Of a DNA stretch of 64,000 nt, positions 26,162 through 35,595 are shown piece by piece. The number at the start of each line of letters is the position of its first letter. The first letter of the stretch is position 1. The notes under the pieces were generated by a model. That model did no database searches, was not told where the DNA came from, and saw only the letters and a list, made by a program, of their open reading frames with translations. The DNA is taken from NCBI GenBank assembly GCA_903928015.1, contig CAIYPF010000103.1, positions 76,602 through 140,601 on the forward strand, read 5' to 3'. The DNA comes from an uncultured Gammaproteobacteria bacterium (GTDB taxonomy: Bacteria; Pseudomonadota; Gammaproteobacteria; Pseudomonadales; UBA5518). A program made the translations under genes and the position numbers.

Positions 26162-27031
26162 ATGGGTGTCCAGGCATACCGTGCACCGCGCAGCATCCCG
26201 GAGGCCGTGAGCCTCCTCTCGTCCGAGGCCGGCGCCTTTGCGCTCGGTGGCGGCACCGATCTTCTGGTGCAGCAGCGCTCCGGTGCGCGGCAGCCCGGAT
26301 CGTTCATCGACCTGAAGCGTATTCCGGGGATGCTCGGTATCGAGCAGTTGCCTTCACTGTGGCGTATCGGTGCGGCCACGGCCTGCGGCGAGGTCGCATC
26401 CCATCCCGGATTGCGAAGCGAGCTTCCCGGCCTGGTCGAGGCGGCGGGCCTTATCGGCTCCAAGCAGGTACAGGGGCGCGCAAGCCTGGGTGGAAACCTC
26501 TGCAACGCCTCGCCTGCAGCAGATTCTGTTCCCGCGCTCGTTGCGAATCGGGCAGTGCTCGTTGTGGCCGGGCCGGAAGGCGAGCGCAGGATCGCAGCCG
26601 AGTGCCTCACGCTCGGCCCGGGCAGGACGGTGCTGGGGCGCGGAGAATTCGTGTGCGCCATCGAGATCCCGCGTCCCGCAGCACGCCAGTCAGACGCCTA
26701 TCTGCGGTTCATCCCGCGCACGGAAATGGATATTGCGGTGGTGGGTGCGGCCGCGTCCTTGCGCGTCGATGAGGGCGGTCGTTGCATCGCTGCCCGCATT
26801 GCCTTGGGTGCGGTGGCGCCTACTGTGCTCACCTCGCCGGAGGCCGATGCCGCGCTCACAGGGTCGATGCTCGAGCCGGAGGCGATCGCCGCCTGCGTCG
26901 CCATCGCGCAGGCCGCCTGCAGTCCCATCAGCGATCGGCGCGGTACTGCGGAGTTTCGTCGTCACGTTGCCGGGGTGCTCTTGCGCCGCGTGATCCTGGC
27001 TGCCTCGCAACGTTTGGCAAAGGAGGGCTGA
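26162..27031 (+). CDS. Molybdenum hydroxylase, FAD-binding medium subunit (CoxM/CutM type)
   Basis: A protein of 289 residues. FAD contacts of the family are visible: FALGGGTDLLVQ and the second loop GRASLGGNLCNASPAADSVPAL. The C-terminal CO-dehydrogenase-flavoprotein domain follows (PRTEMDIAVVGAAASL, then AARIALGAVAPT). It passes electrons from the 2Fe-2S subunit to the acceptor. It is the first gene of a tight operon (3-base gap to the iron-sulfur gene) encoding a complete heterotrimeric hydroxylase. Confidence 0.92.
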   Translation: MGVQAYRAPRSIPEAVSLLSSEAGAFALGGGTDLLVQQRSGARQPGSFIDLKRIPGMLGIEQLPSLWRIGAATACGEVASHPGLRSELPGLVEAAGLIGSKQVQGRASLGGNLCNASPAADSVPALVANRAVLVVAGPEGERRIAAECLTLGPGRTVLGRGEFVCAIEIPRPAARQSDAYLRFIPRTEMDIAVVGAAASLRVDEGGRCIAARIALGAVAPTVLTSPEADAALTGSMLEPEAIAACVAIAQAACSPISDRRGTAEFRRHVAGVLLRRVILAASQRLAKEG

Positions 27032-27034
27032 AGC

Positions 27035-27523
27035 ATGGCTATTCACGTACAGACGCGGGTCAACGGCCAGGCAACGGAATTCCTCTGCGAAGCGGACGCC
27101 AGTGCTCTTGATGTGTTGCGCGACACGCTCGGACTGACCGGCAGCAAGGAAGGCTGCAACTCGGGCGACTGCGGTGCCTGCTCGGTGCTGCTCGACGGCA
27201 CCCTTGTCTGCGCCTGCCTCGTGCTTGGCGCGGAACTCGAAGGGCGCGAACTGCTCACCATCGAAGGTGTCGCCCCTCCCGGCGGCCTGCATCCGGTGCA
27301 GCAGAAGCTCCTGGAGCACAACGCGATGCAGTGCGGCATCTGCATTCCCGGCATCGTGGTGGCGGCCAAGGCCCTGCTGGACCGCGATCCGGATCCGGAC
27401 GAAACCACCGTCCGCTTTGCGCTCGCCGGCAATCTCTGCCGCTGCACGGGCTACGACAAGATCATCCGCGCCGTCCTCGATGCGGCCGCAGCGATGCGCG
27501 AAGGCGCAGGAGTACGCGCATGA
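27035..27523 (+). CDS. Molybdenum hydroxylase, [2Fe-2S] small subunit (CoxS/CutS type)
   Basis: A protein of 162 residues with two iron-sulfur domains. The plant-ferredoxin-type cluster is bound by GCNSGDCGACSVLLDG plus a later Cys, and the helical domain has CGICIPG and CRCTGYDKI. It relays electrons between molybdopterin and FAD. The stop overlaps the ATG of the large subunit (ATGA). Confidence 0.95.
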   Translation: MAIHVQTRVNGQATEFLCEADASALDVLRDTLGLTGSKEGCNSGDCGACSVLLDGTLVCACLVLGAELEGRELLTIEGVAPPGGLHPVQQKLLEHNAMQCGICIPGIVVAAKALLDRDPDPDETTVRFALAGNLCRCTGYDKIIRAVLDAAAAMREGAGVRA

Positions 27524-29775
27524 CACACGCCCCGCACATTCCGGTCGTAGGGTCCCGTCCGCAGCGTCCCGATGGCGCAGACAAGGTCACCGGGCGAGCA
27601 CGCTATGGCGCAGATCTCTCTCTCCCCGGTATGGTCTGGGGAGCCGTGCTTCGTTCGCCGCACGCGCACGCGCGCATCCTCTCCATCGACACCAGCGCGG
27701 CACTCGCGCTTCCCGGGGTGCTCGCGGTCCTGACCTCAGCCGACATGGCCGCGAACTTCAGTGCCGATGTTGCGGCGGGGGAGTCGCACATCGACCTGCA
27801 GGACATGTCCCGCAACGTGCTTGCACGCGAGAAAGTGCTTTACCACGGGCACGCTGTGGCAGCGGTGGCCGCCACCAGCCAGCGGCTCGCAAAAGAGGCG
27901 CTCAAGGCCATCCAGGTCGAGTACGCGCCCTTGCCTGTGGTTCTGGATCTCGATGCCGCCATGCACCCCGATGCGCCCGTGCTGCACCCGGGCATGTTCA
28001 CGCGCGGCCTGCCCGAGACGCCTTCGGTGGCATCGAATATCGCTTCGCGACTCGTCATGCAGAAGGGCAACGTCGACGAAGGCTTTGCCGAGGCCGAGGT
28101 GGTGATGGAGCGCACCTACACCTGCGCCTCTGCACACCAGGGCTACATCGAGCCGCATGCCTGCCTGGCGTCCGCGGGTGCGGACGGTCAGATCGATCTG
28201 TGGTGCTGCACGCAGGGTCACTTCGCGGTCCGCTCCTACACCGCGGCGCTGCTGGGGCTGGATCCGGCATCGATACGCGTTACCGCCAGCGAGATTGGTG
28301 GTGGTTTCGGCGGCAAGACGACCGTGTACCTGGAGCCGCTCGCCGTGGCGCTCTCGCGCAAATGCGGCCGGCCCGTGAAGATGCAGATGAGCCGCGAGGA
28401 AGTCTTCCGCGCCACCGGGCCGGGTTCCGCAACGCGCATCACGGTGAAGGTGGGTGCACGCCGCGACGGAACGCTGATCGCGATGGACGCACTCATGGAA
28501 TACGAAGCAGGCGCCTTCAAGGGCTCGCCTGCGGGTGCCGGCGCAATGACGATCTTCACGTCCTACTCGGCGCCCCATCAGCGCGCCGTGGCGCTCGACG
28601 TTGTGGTGAACAAACCCAAAGTGGCCGCCTACCGCGCACCGGGTGCGCCGCAGGCCGCTCATGCCACGGAATGTCTGCTGAACGAGCTCGCAGCCGAACT
28701 CGGCATCGATCCGCTCGATCTGCGCTGCCGCAATGCCGTCACGAACGGAACGCCCACCGTGTACGGTGCCACGCTGCGTAACATCGGCTTGCAGGAATGC
28801 CTTGATGCCGCACGCGTGCATCCGCACTGGTCCGCTCCTCTGGGGCCGAACCAGGGCCGCGGGCTCGCGGTCGGCTTCTGGTTCAATCACGGTGCGCAGT
28901 CGAGCGCCAGCGTGCATCTCGTCGAGGGCGGGAAGCTGCTCGTGCAGGAAGGTAATCCCGATATCGGCGGCTCGCGCGCATCCATGGCCTTGATGGCTGC
29001 CGACACGCTGGGCATTCCCTACGCCGACGTCCATCCGGTCGTTGCCGACACCGCCAGCGTCGGGTACAGCGACATGACGGGCGGCAGCCGCGTGACCTAT
29101 GCCACCGGTTATGCGGTGATCGAAGCCTGCCGCGAGCTTGTCGAAAGGCTCAAGAGCAGAGCGGCCACCGTGTGGGGCGTCGAGCCTTCGCAGGTGGAGT
29201 GGCGCGACGGCGTCGCGATTGACGGCCGCGATCCATCGCGCAGCATGAGCATCGCGGAACTCGCTGCTCTCTCGGGTCGTATGGACGGCCCGCTGTCCGG
29301 ACAGGGCTCAGTCAACCTGAAGAGCGCCGCGCCCAGTTTTGCCGTGAACATCGCTGACGTGGAGGTCGATCCCGAAACCGGGGCTTCGCGGGTTCTGCGC
29401 TTCACCGCGATCCAGGACGCCGGCCGAGCGATCCATCCCGACTTCGTCGAGGGCCAGCTCCAGGGCGGCGCCGTTCAGGGCATCGGCTGGGCGCTTAACG
29501 AGGAATACCGCTTCGACGCGAACGGCGTCATGGAGAACCCGGGCTTCCTCGACTATCGAATGCCGGTAGCCTCTGATCTTCCGATGATCGATACGGTGAT
29601 CGTCGAGGTACCCTGGCCCGATCATCCTTTCGGCGTTCGTGGTGTGGGCGAGACCCCGATCTGTGCGCCGATTGCCGCGGTGGCCTCGGCGCTGAACGCC
29701 GCAGCGGGGACCACCATACGCGAAGTACCGCTGTCTCCGCCGCGCGTGCTCGCGGCCATCATGGCCAAGGACTGA
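27520..29775 (+). CDS. Molybdenum hydroxylase, molybdopterin-binding large subunit
   Basis: A protein of 751 residues of the xanthine oxidase family, with the aldehyde-oxidase a/b hammerhead domain first (GADKVTGRARYGADLSLPGMVWGAVLRSPHAHA) and the cofactor domain after it (GGGFGGKT, AYRAPGAPQ). The catalytic Glu lies in GVRGVGETPICAP near the C-terminus. The active-site loop lacks the AYRCSFR of true CO dehydrogenases, so this is a hydroxylase for an organic substrate such as an N-heterocycle, aromatic acyl-CoA or purine. There is no signal peptide, so it is cytoplasmic. ATG at 27520 is coupled to the iron-sulfur subunit. Confidence 0.92.
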   Translation: MTHAPHIPVVGSRPQRPDGADKVTGRARYGADLSLPGMVWGAVLRSPHAHARILSIDTSAALALPGVLAVLTSADMAANFSADVAAGESHIDLQDMSRNVLAREKVLYHGHAVAAVAATSQRLAKEALKAIQVEYAPLPVVLDLDAAMHPDAPVLHPGMFTRGLPETPSVASNIASRLVMQKGNVDEGFAEAEVVMERTYTCASAHQGYIEPHACLASAGADGQIDLWCCTQGHFAVRSYTAALLGLDPASIRVTASEIGGGFGGKTTVYLEPLAVALSRKCGRPVKMQMSREEVFRATGPGSATRITVKVGARRDGTLIAMDALMEYEAGAFKGSPAGAGAMTIFTSYSAPHQRAVALDVVVNKPKVAAYRAPGAPQAAHATECLLNELAAELGIDPLDLRCRNAVTNGTPTVYGATLRNIGLQECLDAARVHPHWSAPLGPNQGRGLAVGFWFNHGAQSSASVHLVEGGKLLVQEGNPDIGGSRASMALMAADTLGIPYADVHPVVADTASVGYSDMTGGSRVTYATGYAVIEACRELVERLKSRAATVWGVEPSQVEWRDGVAIDGRDPSRSMSIAELAALSGRMDGPLSGQGSVNLKSAAPSFAVNIADVEVDPETGASRVLRFTAIQDAGRAIHPDFVEGQLQGGAVQGIGWALNEEYRFDANGVMENPGFLDYRMPVASDLPMIDTVIVEVPWPDHPFGVRGVGETPICAPIAAVASALNAAAGTTIREVPLSPPRVLAAIMAKD

Positions 29776-29777
29776 AC

Positions 29778-30023
29778 GTGGCGCGCCTCGTGCTGCTTCC
29801 TTCCCAGCGCACCCACACGGGCGGCGTCGGGGAGGTTGAGGTCGAGGCGCTTGATGTCCGTTCGGCGATGGCAGAGCTGCTGCGCAGATTCCCCGCGCTT
29901 CCTGCGACCGAGGTCGAGGGCTGCAACGTGGCCATCGACGGCGAACTCGTGATGTCTCCTTTCCTCGAGCCGCTGCGTGCGCAATCGCGCGTGGTGTTCG
30001 TGCAGCGCATTGGCGCGGGATAG
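29778..30023 (+). CDS. MoaD/ThiS-like small beta-grasp protein
   Basis: A protein of 81 residues, starting GTG 2 bases after the hydroxylase large subunit. The pattern VEVEALDVRSAMAELLRRFPAL, then NVAIDGELV, then a final VVFVQRIGAG fits the MoaD/ThiS ubiquitin-like fold. The C-terminus is Ala-Gly, not the Gly-Gly that sulfur carriers need for adenylation and thiocarboxylation, and a true moaD is present at 38398. It could be a dedicated assembly factor for the upstream molybdo-enzyme, or a divergent carrier. The fold assignment is by eye. Confidence 0.65.
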   Translation: MARLVLLPSQRTHTGGVGEVEVEALDVRSAMAELLRRFPALPATEVEGCNVAIDGELVMSPFLEPLRAQSRVVFVQRIGAG

Positions 30024-30028
30024 GCCAC

Positions 30029-31477
30029 ATGGACGAGCAGCACGTCGAACTCTACCAACGCAGCCTCGAGGCCACGCTCGAGGAAATCCTCGCGCTTCTC
30101 GACAAGCAGCAGCTCGAGCGCGACGTGAGCCTTCGCCAGTCTCACGGGCAGGGCGAGTTGGTGGGCGCATTGCTCGCCCGGCAGCACCGCGGGGAACTCG
30201 AGCGCCGTACGGTGCGCATGCACCCGGCCGACATCGCCTTCGTCCTCGAGCGCCTTCCTGATGAGGAAGAACGCGAGGCGCTGTGGGAAGTGATTCCAGC
30301 CACGCGCAGGGGCGGTGTGCTACTGGAACTCGCCGAAGGGGTGCGCGAGTCCCTGGTCGCGGGCATGCCGCAGCAGGACATCGTCGAGGCCGCGACGCAC
30401 CTCGAATCCGACGAGATTGCCTGGCTGGTGCCCAGCCTGCCCAAGGATGCCGTGGCTGCGGTGATGTCGCAGCTCGACCAGCGCGACCGCAGCCAGGTGC
30501 GCGAGGTGCTGTCCTTCCCCGAGGGGACGGTCGGCGCGCTCATGGACTTCGACATGGTCACCGTGCGTGACGATGTCGATGTCGAGGTTGTGCTCCGCTA
30601 CCTGCGCCGCCACAAGGAGCTCCCGGAGCCCTTTGACCAGGTCTTCGTTGTCGATCACGACGCGGTCCTGGTAGGCGTGTTGCGCCTGCGCGATCTGCTC
30701 ACCAACGACCCCGACACGCCGATAAGCGAGATCATGGTGCGAGACGCCCTGGTCTTCAGTACCCACGATCCCGCCGACGAAGCGGTGCGGGCCTTCGAGC
30801 GTTACGACCTCGTGTCTGCGCCGGTGGTGAACCTCCACCGCCGGCTCGCGGGCGTGCTGCACTTCGCCGAGGTGATGGACCTCATCAGCGAGAAAGCCGA
30901 GAACCAGCCCCTCAAGCAGGTCGGTCTGAACGAAGACGAAGACCTCTTCGCGCCCGTGCTCCAAAGCGCCACCCACCGGTGGCCCTGGCTGGGGCTCAAC
31001 CTGCTCACCGCGCTGGTGGCCTCGCGCGTGATCGCCGCCTTCGAGGCGACCATCGAGCAGCAGGTCGCGCTCGCGGCGCTCATGCCGATCGTGGCGAGCA
31101 TCGGGGGCAACACCGGCAACCAGACGGTGGCGCTGATGATCCGCGGCATCGCGCTCGAGCAGATCAGCAGTGCGAGCCTTGGCGTGGTCATCCGCAAGGA
31201 GGTGTCCATCGCGGCCGTCAACGGGCTCATGTGGGGTGCCATCATCGCCCTGGCGTCCCTGTTTTTTTATGGCCAGCCGATGCTCTCCACCGTGATGGGC
31301 GTTGCCGTCGCCGTGAACCTGCTGATCGCGGCGCTGGCGGGGGTGTTCATACCGCTCGCGCTGAATGCGGTCGGCCGCGATCCCGCTCACGGATCCTCGG
31401 TGCTGCTCACCTTCGTGACGGATTCGATGGGCTTTCTCGTCTTCCTGGGGCTCGCGGCGATCTGGATACTCCATTGA
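30029..31477 (+). CDS. mgtE: MgtE-family magnesium transporter
   Basis: A protein of 482 residues with the three-part MgtE plan. The cytosolic N-domain (MHPADIAFVLERLPDEEREALW-like, about 60-165) senses Mg2+, followed by two CBS domains (about 165-295, FVVDHDAVLVGVLRLRDLL and HRRLAGVLHFAEVMDL). The five-helix pore (about 315-482) carries the signature IGGNTGNQTVALMIRG. Transport is into the cell and gated by intracellular Mg2+. It starts 5 bases after the MoaD-like gene, so it shares the transcript, though no functional link is evident. Confidence 0.94.
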   Translation: MDEQHVELYQRSLEATLEEILALLDKQQLERDVSLRQSHGQGELVGALLARQHRGELERRTVRMHPADIAFVLERLPDEEEREALWEVIPATRRGGVLLELAEGVRESLVAGMPQQDIVEAATHLESDEIAWLVPSLPKDAVAAVMSQLDQRDRSQVREVLSFPEGTVGALMDFDMVTVRDDVDVEVVLRYLRRHKELPEPFDQVFVVDHDAVLVGVLRLRDLLTNDPDTPISEIMVRDALVFSTHDPADEAVRAFERYDLVSAPVVNLHRRLAGVLHFAEVMDLISEKAENQPLKQVGLNEDEDLFAPVLQSATHRWPWLGLNLLTALVASRVIAAFEATIEQQVALAALMPIVASIGGNTGNQTVALMIRGIALEQISSASLGVVIRKEVSIAAVNGLMWGAIIALASLFFYGQPMLSTVMGVAVAVNLLIAALAGVFIPLALNAVGRDPAHGSSVLLTFVTDSMGFLVFLGLAAIWILH

Positions 31478-31570
31478 TTCGTAATGCGCGCGGCCGATTG
31501 TTCCGGCTGCCTGCTGTTATGCTTTTGGGCCATCAGGCAGATTCCGCACCCCGTGCTCAAGGAGCCACCC

Positions 31571-32395
31571 GTGCCGCTGTATATGGACGTCCACGAGATA
31601 GAAGGTGTCACGGCTGATGATGTGGCCAGGGCGCACCATGCCGACCTCGGCGTTCAGTCCCGGCACGGCGTGTCCTTCCACCACTACTGGGTGAACGAGG
31701 AAAGCGGAAAAGTCTTTTGTGTCTGTTCCGCTCCCAGCGCAGAGGCCGCCGTACAGGTGCACCGTGAGTCCCACGGATTGGTTCCCGGGAAGGTGATCGA
31801 GATCGATCAGGATGTCCATGACGCCATGATGGGCCGCGTGGGGAAGAACGCTGCCGATGCCGTCGTGTCCGAGAGCGACGGCAAAACCGCTCTCGACAAC
31901 CCTGTGCGCATGGTCATGTTCACCGATATCGTCGACTCCACGACCTTTGCGCAGCAGATGGGCGATGAAGCTGCAATGGACCTCGTCGAGCACCACGACA
32001 TGATCGTGCGTGACGCGCTCAAGGCGCACAGCGGGCGTGAGGTAAAGCACATGGGTGACGGCATCATGGCGAGTTTCTCTTCAGCCGTGCTGGCTGCGCG
32101 GTGTGCCGCGAGGATTCACCGGGACATAACGGTTGAGCGCGCGCATCCGGACTTTCCGTCATTGCGGGTGCGGATAGGCATCGCCGCGGGTGAACCCGTC
32201 ATGAAGCAAAACGACCTCTTCGGTTGCACGGTGCAACTGGCTGCGCGCCTGTGCCAGTTCGCAGCGCCGGGCGAGAGCGCCGTATCCGCAGGTGTTGCTG
32301 ACCTCTGTGGCGGCAAGGGCGTGCAGTTCCAGGATCGTGGCGACCACACGCTCAAGGGCTTTGATCGTCCGCAGCGCGTCTTCACGTTGGCCTGA
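31571..32395 (+). CDS. DUF4242 domain fused to class III adenylate/guanylate cyclase domain
   Basis: A protein of 274 residues. Residues 1-80 match DUF4242 (LYMDVHEIEGVTADDVARAHHADL, then YWVNEESGKVFCVCSAP); such domains are small ferredoxin-like units also found in a nickel-responsive Streptomyces protein. Residues ~110-274 are a class III cyclase catalytic domain: FTDIVDSTTFA with the first metal Asp, VKHMGDGIMASF with the substrate Lys and second Asp, and VQLAARL with the transition-state Arg. The Asn usual in VNLAARL is Gln here. I chose GTG at 31571 (GGAG upstream) so the protein begins at the domain; the frame is open upstream. It may make cAMP in response to a ligand of DUF4242. Confidence 0.8.
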   Translation: MPLYMDVHEIEGVTADDVARAHHADLGVQSRHGVSFHHYWVNEESGKVFCVCSAPSAEAAVQVHRESHGLVPGKVIEIDQDVHDAMMGRVGKNAADAVVSESDGKTALDNPVRMVMFTDIVDSTTFAQQMGDEAAMDLVEHHDMIVRDALKAHSGREVKHMGDGIMASFSSAVLAARCAARIHRDITVERAHPDFPSLRVRIGIAAGEPVMKQNDLFGCTVQLAARLCQFAAPGESAVSAGVADLCGGKGVQFQDRGDHTLKGFDRPQRVFTLA

Positions 32396-32414
32396 TCCAG
32401 CGGAGCCCGCCACG

Positions 32415-32888
32415 ATGCGAAAGACACGCTTTCAGGCCATCGCAGTTGGGCTGTTCCTTTGCGCCGCGCTGCCGGGCTGTACCACTCCTGCGGTAGAGCA
32501 GTCCGCGTCCGCGATGCCCGCTCAACCCCTCACCGAACGCTGCCTGCGCGTCTCCGACATCCAGAACTGGCGCGTGATCGACAACCGTCAGCTGCTGGTG
32601 TTCGGGCGGCGCAAGGAAGACGTCTGGCACCTGAAGTTGTTCGCTACCTGCACCGATCTCGGGGTCTCCGAAACAGTCGCCTTCCGTGCCCGTGGCACCA
32701 ACCTTCTGTGCGGGGATCCCGGTGACGAGATCATCACGCGCAACGGTCGTTGTTCACTCTCGTCGATGCGGCGCGTCGGCCCTGCCGAAGTCGCCGAACT
32801 CACCGACAAGCGCGTGCGCAAAGACATCGGCAAGCTGCCCCCACGCGAGCAGCAGCCCACACAAGACAAGCAACCGGAGAAGCAGTAA
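32415..32888 (+). CDS. Lipoprotein of the DUF6491 type
   Basis: A protein of 157 residues with a lipobox (LCAALPGC at about residues 15-22). The mature part has [21 protein letters not shown] and later [21 protein letters not shown], the pattern of small DUF6491 lipoproteins of gammaproteobacteria, with several conserved Cys. The C-terminus is Gln/Pro/Lys rich. The function is unknown. Its stop overlaps by one base the ATG of the next iron-sulfur gene (TAATG). Confidence 0.75.
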   Translation: MRKTRFQAIAVGLFLCAALPGCTTPAVEQSASAMPAQPLTERCLRVSDIQNWRVIDNRQLLVFGRRKEDVWHLKLFATCTDLGVSETVAFRARGTNLLCGDPGDEIITRNGRCSLSSMRRVGPAEVAELTDKRVRKDIGKLPPREQQPTQDKQPEKQ

Positions 32889-33376
32889 TGGCCACGGAAT
32901 TCATGCTGAACGGCAAACCCGCGCGGGCGGATGCCGATGCGCAGACGCCCCTGTTGTGGGTGCTGCGTGAAGACCTGGAACTCACCGGCACCAAGTTCGG
33001 CTGCGGCAAAGGGCTTTGCGGCGCCTGCACCGTGCATCTAGATGGCACCCCGGTGCGTTCCTGTTCGCTTCCGCTGTCGCTCGCGGCCGGGCGCAGCATC
33101 ACCACTATCGAAGGTCTGGCAGTCGACGGGCTGCATCCCTTGCAACGCGCCTGGATCGACGCAAACGCGCCGCAATGCGGCTACTGCCAGTCCGGGCAGA
33201 TCATGTCCGCGGCAGCGCTGCTTGCCACCAATCCGGCACCGACGGATGCCGACATAGACGCAGCCATGTCGGGCAACATCTGCCGCTGTGGCACCTATCC
33301 CCGGATTCGCATCGCCATCAAACGCGCGGCGGAACTGATGAAACCCGCAGCCGTCGCAGCGGAGGTGCAGCCGTGA
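32888..33376 (+). CDS. [2Fe-2S] subunit of an isoquinoline 1-oxidoreductase-type molybdo-hydroxylase (IorA-like)
   Basis: A protein of 162 residues with the two-cluster CoxS fold. [16 protein letters not shown] binds the first cluster and [10 protein letters not shown] with [12 protein letters not shown] binds the second; the CGTYxRI ending is typical of IorA-type subunits. It has no signal peptide, so it is probably co-exported with its Tat-tagged partner. The stop overlaps the GTG of the large subunit (GTGA). Confidence 0.92.
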   Translation: MATEFMLNGKPARADADAQTPLLWVLREDLELTGTKFGCGKGLCGACTVHLDGTPVRSCSLPLSLAAGRSITTIEGLAVDGLHPLQRAWIDANAPQCGYCQSGQIMSAAALLATNPAPTDADIDAAMSGNICRCGTYPRIRIAIKRAAELMKPAAVAAEVQP

Positions 33377-35553
33377 ACAATCTCAGCAGACGCGGTTTTC
33401 TGAAGGTCGCCGGTGTTGCCGGTGGCGGACTGGTGCTCGGATTCGGGCTCTCGGGCTGTGGCGAAAAAGCGCCCTGGCCGAACCTCGAGGCAGGCGTCTT
33501 CCAGCCCAATGCCTTTTTGCAAGTCAGAGCGGATGGCACGGTGGTGCTCACCGTTGCCAAGGCAGAGATGGGGCAGGGCGTGACGACGGGCTTTGCCACA
33601 CTGGTTGCCGAAGAGCTAGGCATGGACCCGCTGGCACTGCAGCTTGCCTTCGCGGAGCCGCATCCGGACTACGGTGATCCCGAGAACCAGATCATGATCA
33701 CCGGCGGCAGCAGTTCATTGAAGGGCGCCTGGACCCCGCTGCGCGAGGCCGCGGCGACGGTGCGAACCATGCTGCTCACGGCTGCCGCCTCCAGCTGGAA
33801 GGTGAGTGCGACGGACTGCGTTGTTGCGGGCGGCAAGATCCGTCTGCGCGACGGCTCGAAGGAGGGCGGTTTCGGCGAGTTTGCCGCTGCTGCTGCGGCA
33901 TTGCCCGTGCCGCAAAGCGTCAGCCTGACGCCTGCGGCGCAATGGACCCTGATCGGCAAGCACGGCGCGCGCGTCGACGCAGCGGCGAAGGTCGATGGCT
34001 CCGCCACCTTCGGTATCGATGTGAAGCTGCCGGGAATGCTGACTGCCGTGCTGCTGCGTTGCCCGCATCAGGGCGGGAGCCTGAAGAGCTTCGATGGCGC
34101 GCGCGCATCGGCGGCGCCTGGCGTGCGCAGCGTGTTTGCCTGCGCTGGCGGCGTGGCCGTGATCGCCGATCGCTATTGGAGTGCGCGCAGCGCGGCTGCT
34201 TTGGTGGATGTCCAATGGGAGAAGGGTCCCCTCGCAGGGCTCGACTCGGCTGCGATCGCACGCGAGCAAACCCGCCACCTCGATGAGGAAAAGGGGAAGG
34301 TCGTGCGTGAGGATGGCAATGCGAGCACCGTGGCGCCTGCCCGTCAGGTCAAGGCCGAGTACAGCGTGCCTTACCTTGCGCACGCCACGATGGAGCCGCT
34401 GAATGCCGTTGCCTCGGTCACCGCCGAGGGCGCGGAGATCTGGACCGGCAACCAGGCACCGGACGTGCTGCAGGGGCTGGTTGCACGGGCGCTGGGGCTT
34501 CCCGGGTCCAAGGTCCGTGTACACACCACACTTCTGGGCGGTGGCTTCGGGCGGCGCTGCATGCTCGACTTCGCGGTCGAGGCGGCGCTGGTCGCGAAGG
34601 CCGCAGGTGCCCCGGTGAAGCTTGTGTGGTCCCGTGAAGACGACATGCAGCACGATTTCTACCGCCCATCGGCGCTTGCGAGGCTGAGCGCTGATATCGC
34701 CGCCGACGGCAGCCTGCAAGGCGTGGAAGGCAGGATCGTTGCGCCCAGCATCTATTCGCTGATGGCCAAGGAAATCGGGCCCTCCATGCTGCCCAACTGG
34801 ATGCCTGCGGGTGTCATGGCGGGAGCGGCGGCGCTGGTCCGCAGCAGCGACAGCACCATCCACGAGGGCATTTCGGCGCTTCCCTACGATCTGCCCTATG
34901 TCCGGATGGAGTCCCTCGAATACGACCCGGGCGTCCGCTCCGGTGTCTGGCGTTCGGTGGGGCATTCCCAGAATGCGTTTTTCGCTGAAGCCTTCGTCGA
35001 CGAAATCGCGCACGCGGTGGGCGAGGATCCTCTCGCGTTCCGTCTGAAGCGGCTGCCGGCCACCTCTCGCCATGCCAAGGCCCTGCAGGCCGTAGCGGAG
35101 GCGGCAGGATGGGGCAAACCATCCGCGGGACGCGTCCAGGGCATCGCGGTGCACGAGTCCTTCGGGACGGTGGTCGCCGAGGTGGTCGAGGTTTCATCGA
35201 ACGCCGGCAAGAGCCGCATCGAGCGCGTCGTGTGCGCGGTGGACTGCGGCACTGTCGTCAATCCCGACGTCGTCCGGATGCAGGTCGAGAGCGCCGTCGT
35301 TTTCGCGCTTTCTGCCGCGCTGCACGGACAGATCACCATCCGCGAGGGCGCAGTCGAGCAATCCAATTTCGACACCTACCCGGTTCTCAGGATGAACGAG
35401 TGCCCGCCGATCGAGGTGGTGTTGATCGCCTCCGACGCAGCCCCCAGCGGTATCGGCGAGCCGCCCACGCCGCCGCTTGCTCCGGCGCTTGCCAATGCGC
35501 TGTTCGCCGCCACCGGGGAGCGTCAGCGTAGCCTGCCGCTCTCGCTCGGCTGA
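33373..35553 (+). CDS. Molybdopterin subunit of an isoquinoline 1-oxidoreductase-type hydroxylase (IorB-like), Tat-exported
   Basis: A protein of 726 residues. A twin-arginine signal ([11 protein letters not shown]) leads into a Gly-rich hydrophobic stretch and ends near LSGCGEK, where a lipobox-like Cys is also possible. The order of domains is the inverted one typical of Ior[25 protein letters not shown] first, [12 protein letters not shown] in the middle, and the catalytic Glu in [14 protein letters not shown] at the end. No FAD subunit is present; IorAB-type enzymes pass electrons to cytochromes or other acceptors in the periplasm. The substrate (aldehyde or N-heterocycle) is unknown. Confidence 0.9.
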   Translation: MNNLSRRGFLKVAGVAGGGLVLGFGLSGCGEKAPWPNLEAGVFQPNAFLQVRADGTVVLTVAKAEMGQGVTTGFATLVAEELGMDPLALQLAFAEPHPDYGDPENQIMITGGSSSLKGAWTPLREAAATVRTMLLTAAASSWKVSATDCVVAGGKIRLRDGSKEGGFGEFAAAAAALPVPQSVSLTPAAQWTLIGKHGARVDAAAKVDGSATFGIDVKLPGMLTAVLLRCPHQGGSLKSFDGARASAAPGVRSVFACAGGVAVIADRYWSARSAAALVDVQWEKGPLAGLDSAAIAREQTRHLDEEKGKVVREDGNASTVAPARQVKAEYSVPYLAHATMEPLNAVASVTAEGAEIWTGNQAPDVLQGLVARALGLPGSKVRVHTTLLGGGFGRRCMLDFAVEAALVAKAAGAPVKLVWSREDDMQHDFYRPSALARLSADIAADGSLQGVEGRIVAPSIYSLMAKEIGPSMLPNWMPAGVMAGAAALVRSSDSTIHEGISALPYDLPYVRMESLEYDPGVRSGVWRSVGHSQNAFFAEAFVDEIAHAVGEDPLAFRLKRLPATSRHAKALQAVAEAAGWGKPSAGRVQGIAVHESFGTVVAEVVEVSSNAGKSRIERVVCAVDCGTVVNPDVVRMQVESAVVFALSAALHGQITIREGAVEQSNFDTYPVLRMNECPPIEVVLIASDAAPSGIGEPPTPPLAPALANALFAATGERQRSLPLSLG

Positions 35554-35595
35554 GTAGGACCGGATGCCGTCCATCCAGCCTGCGGTAGGTGCCTC

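Noticed and set aside
27520-29775. Carbon monoxide dehydrogenase large subunit (coxL).
   Set aside because: The form I loop AYRCSFR is absent; AYRAPGAPQ fits other molybdo-hydroxylases.
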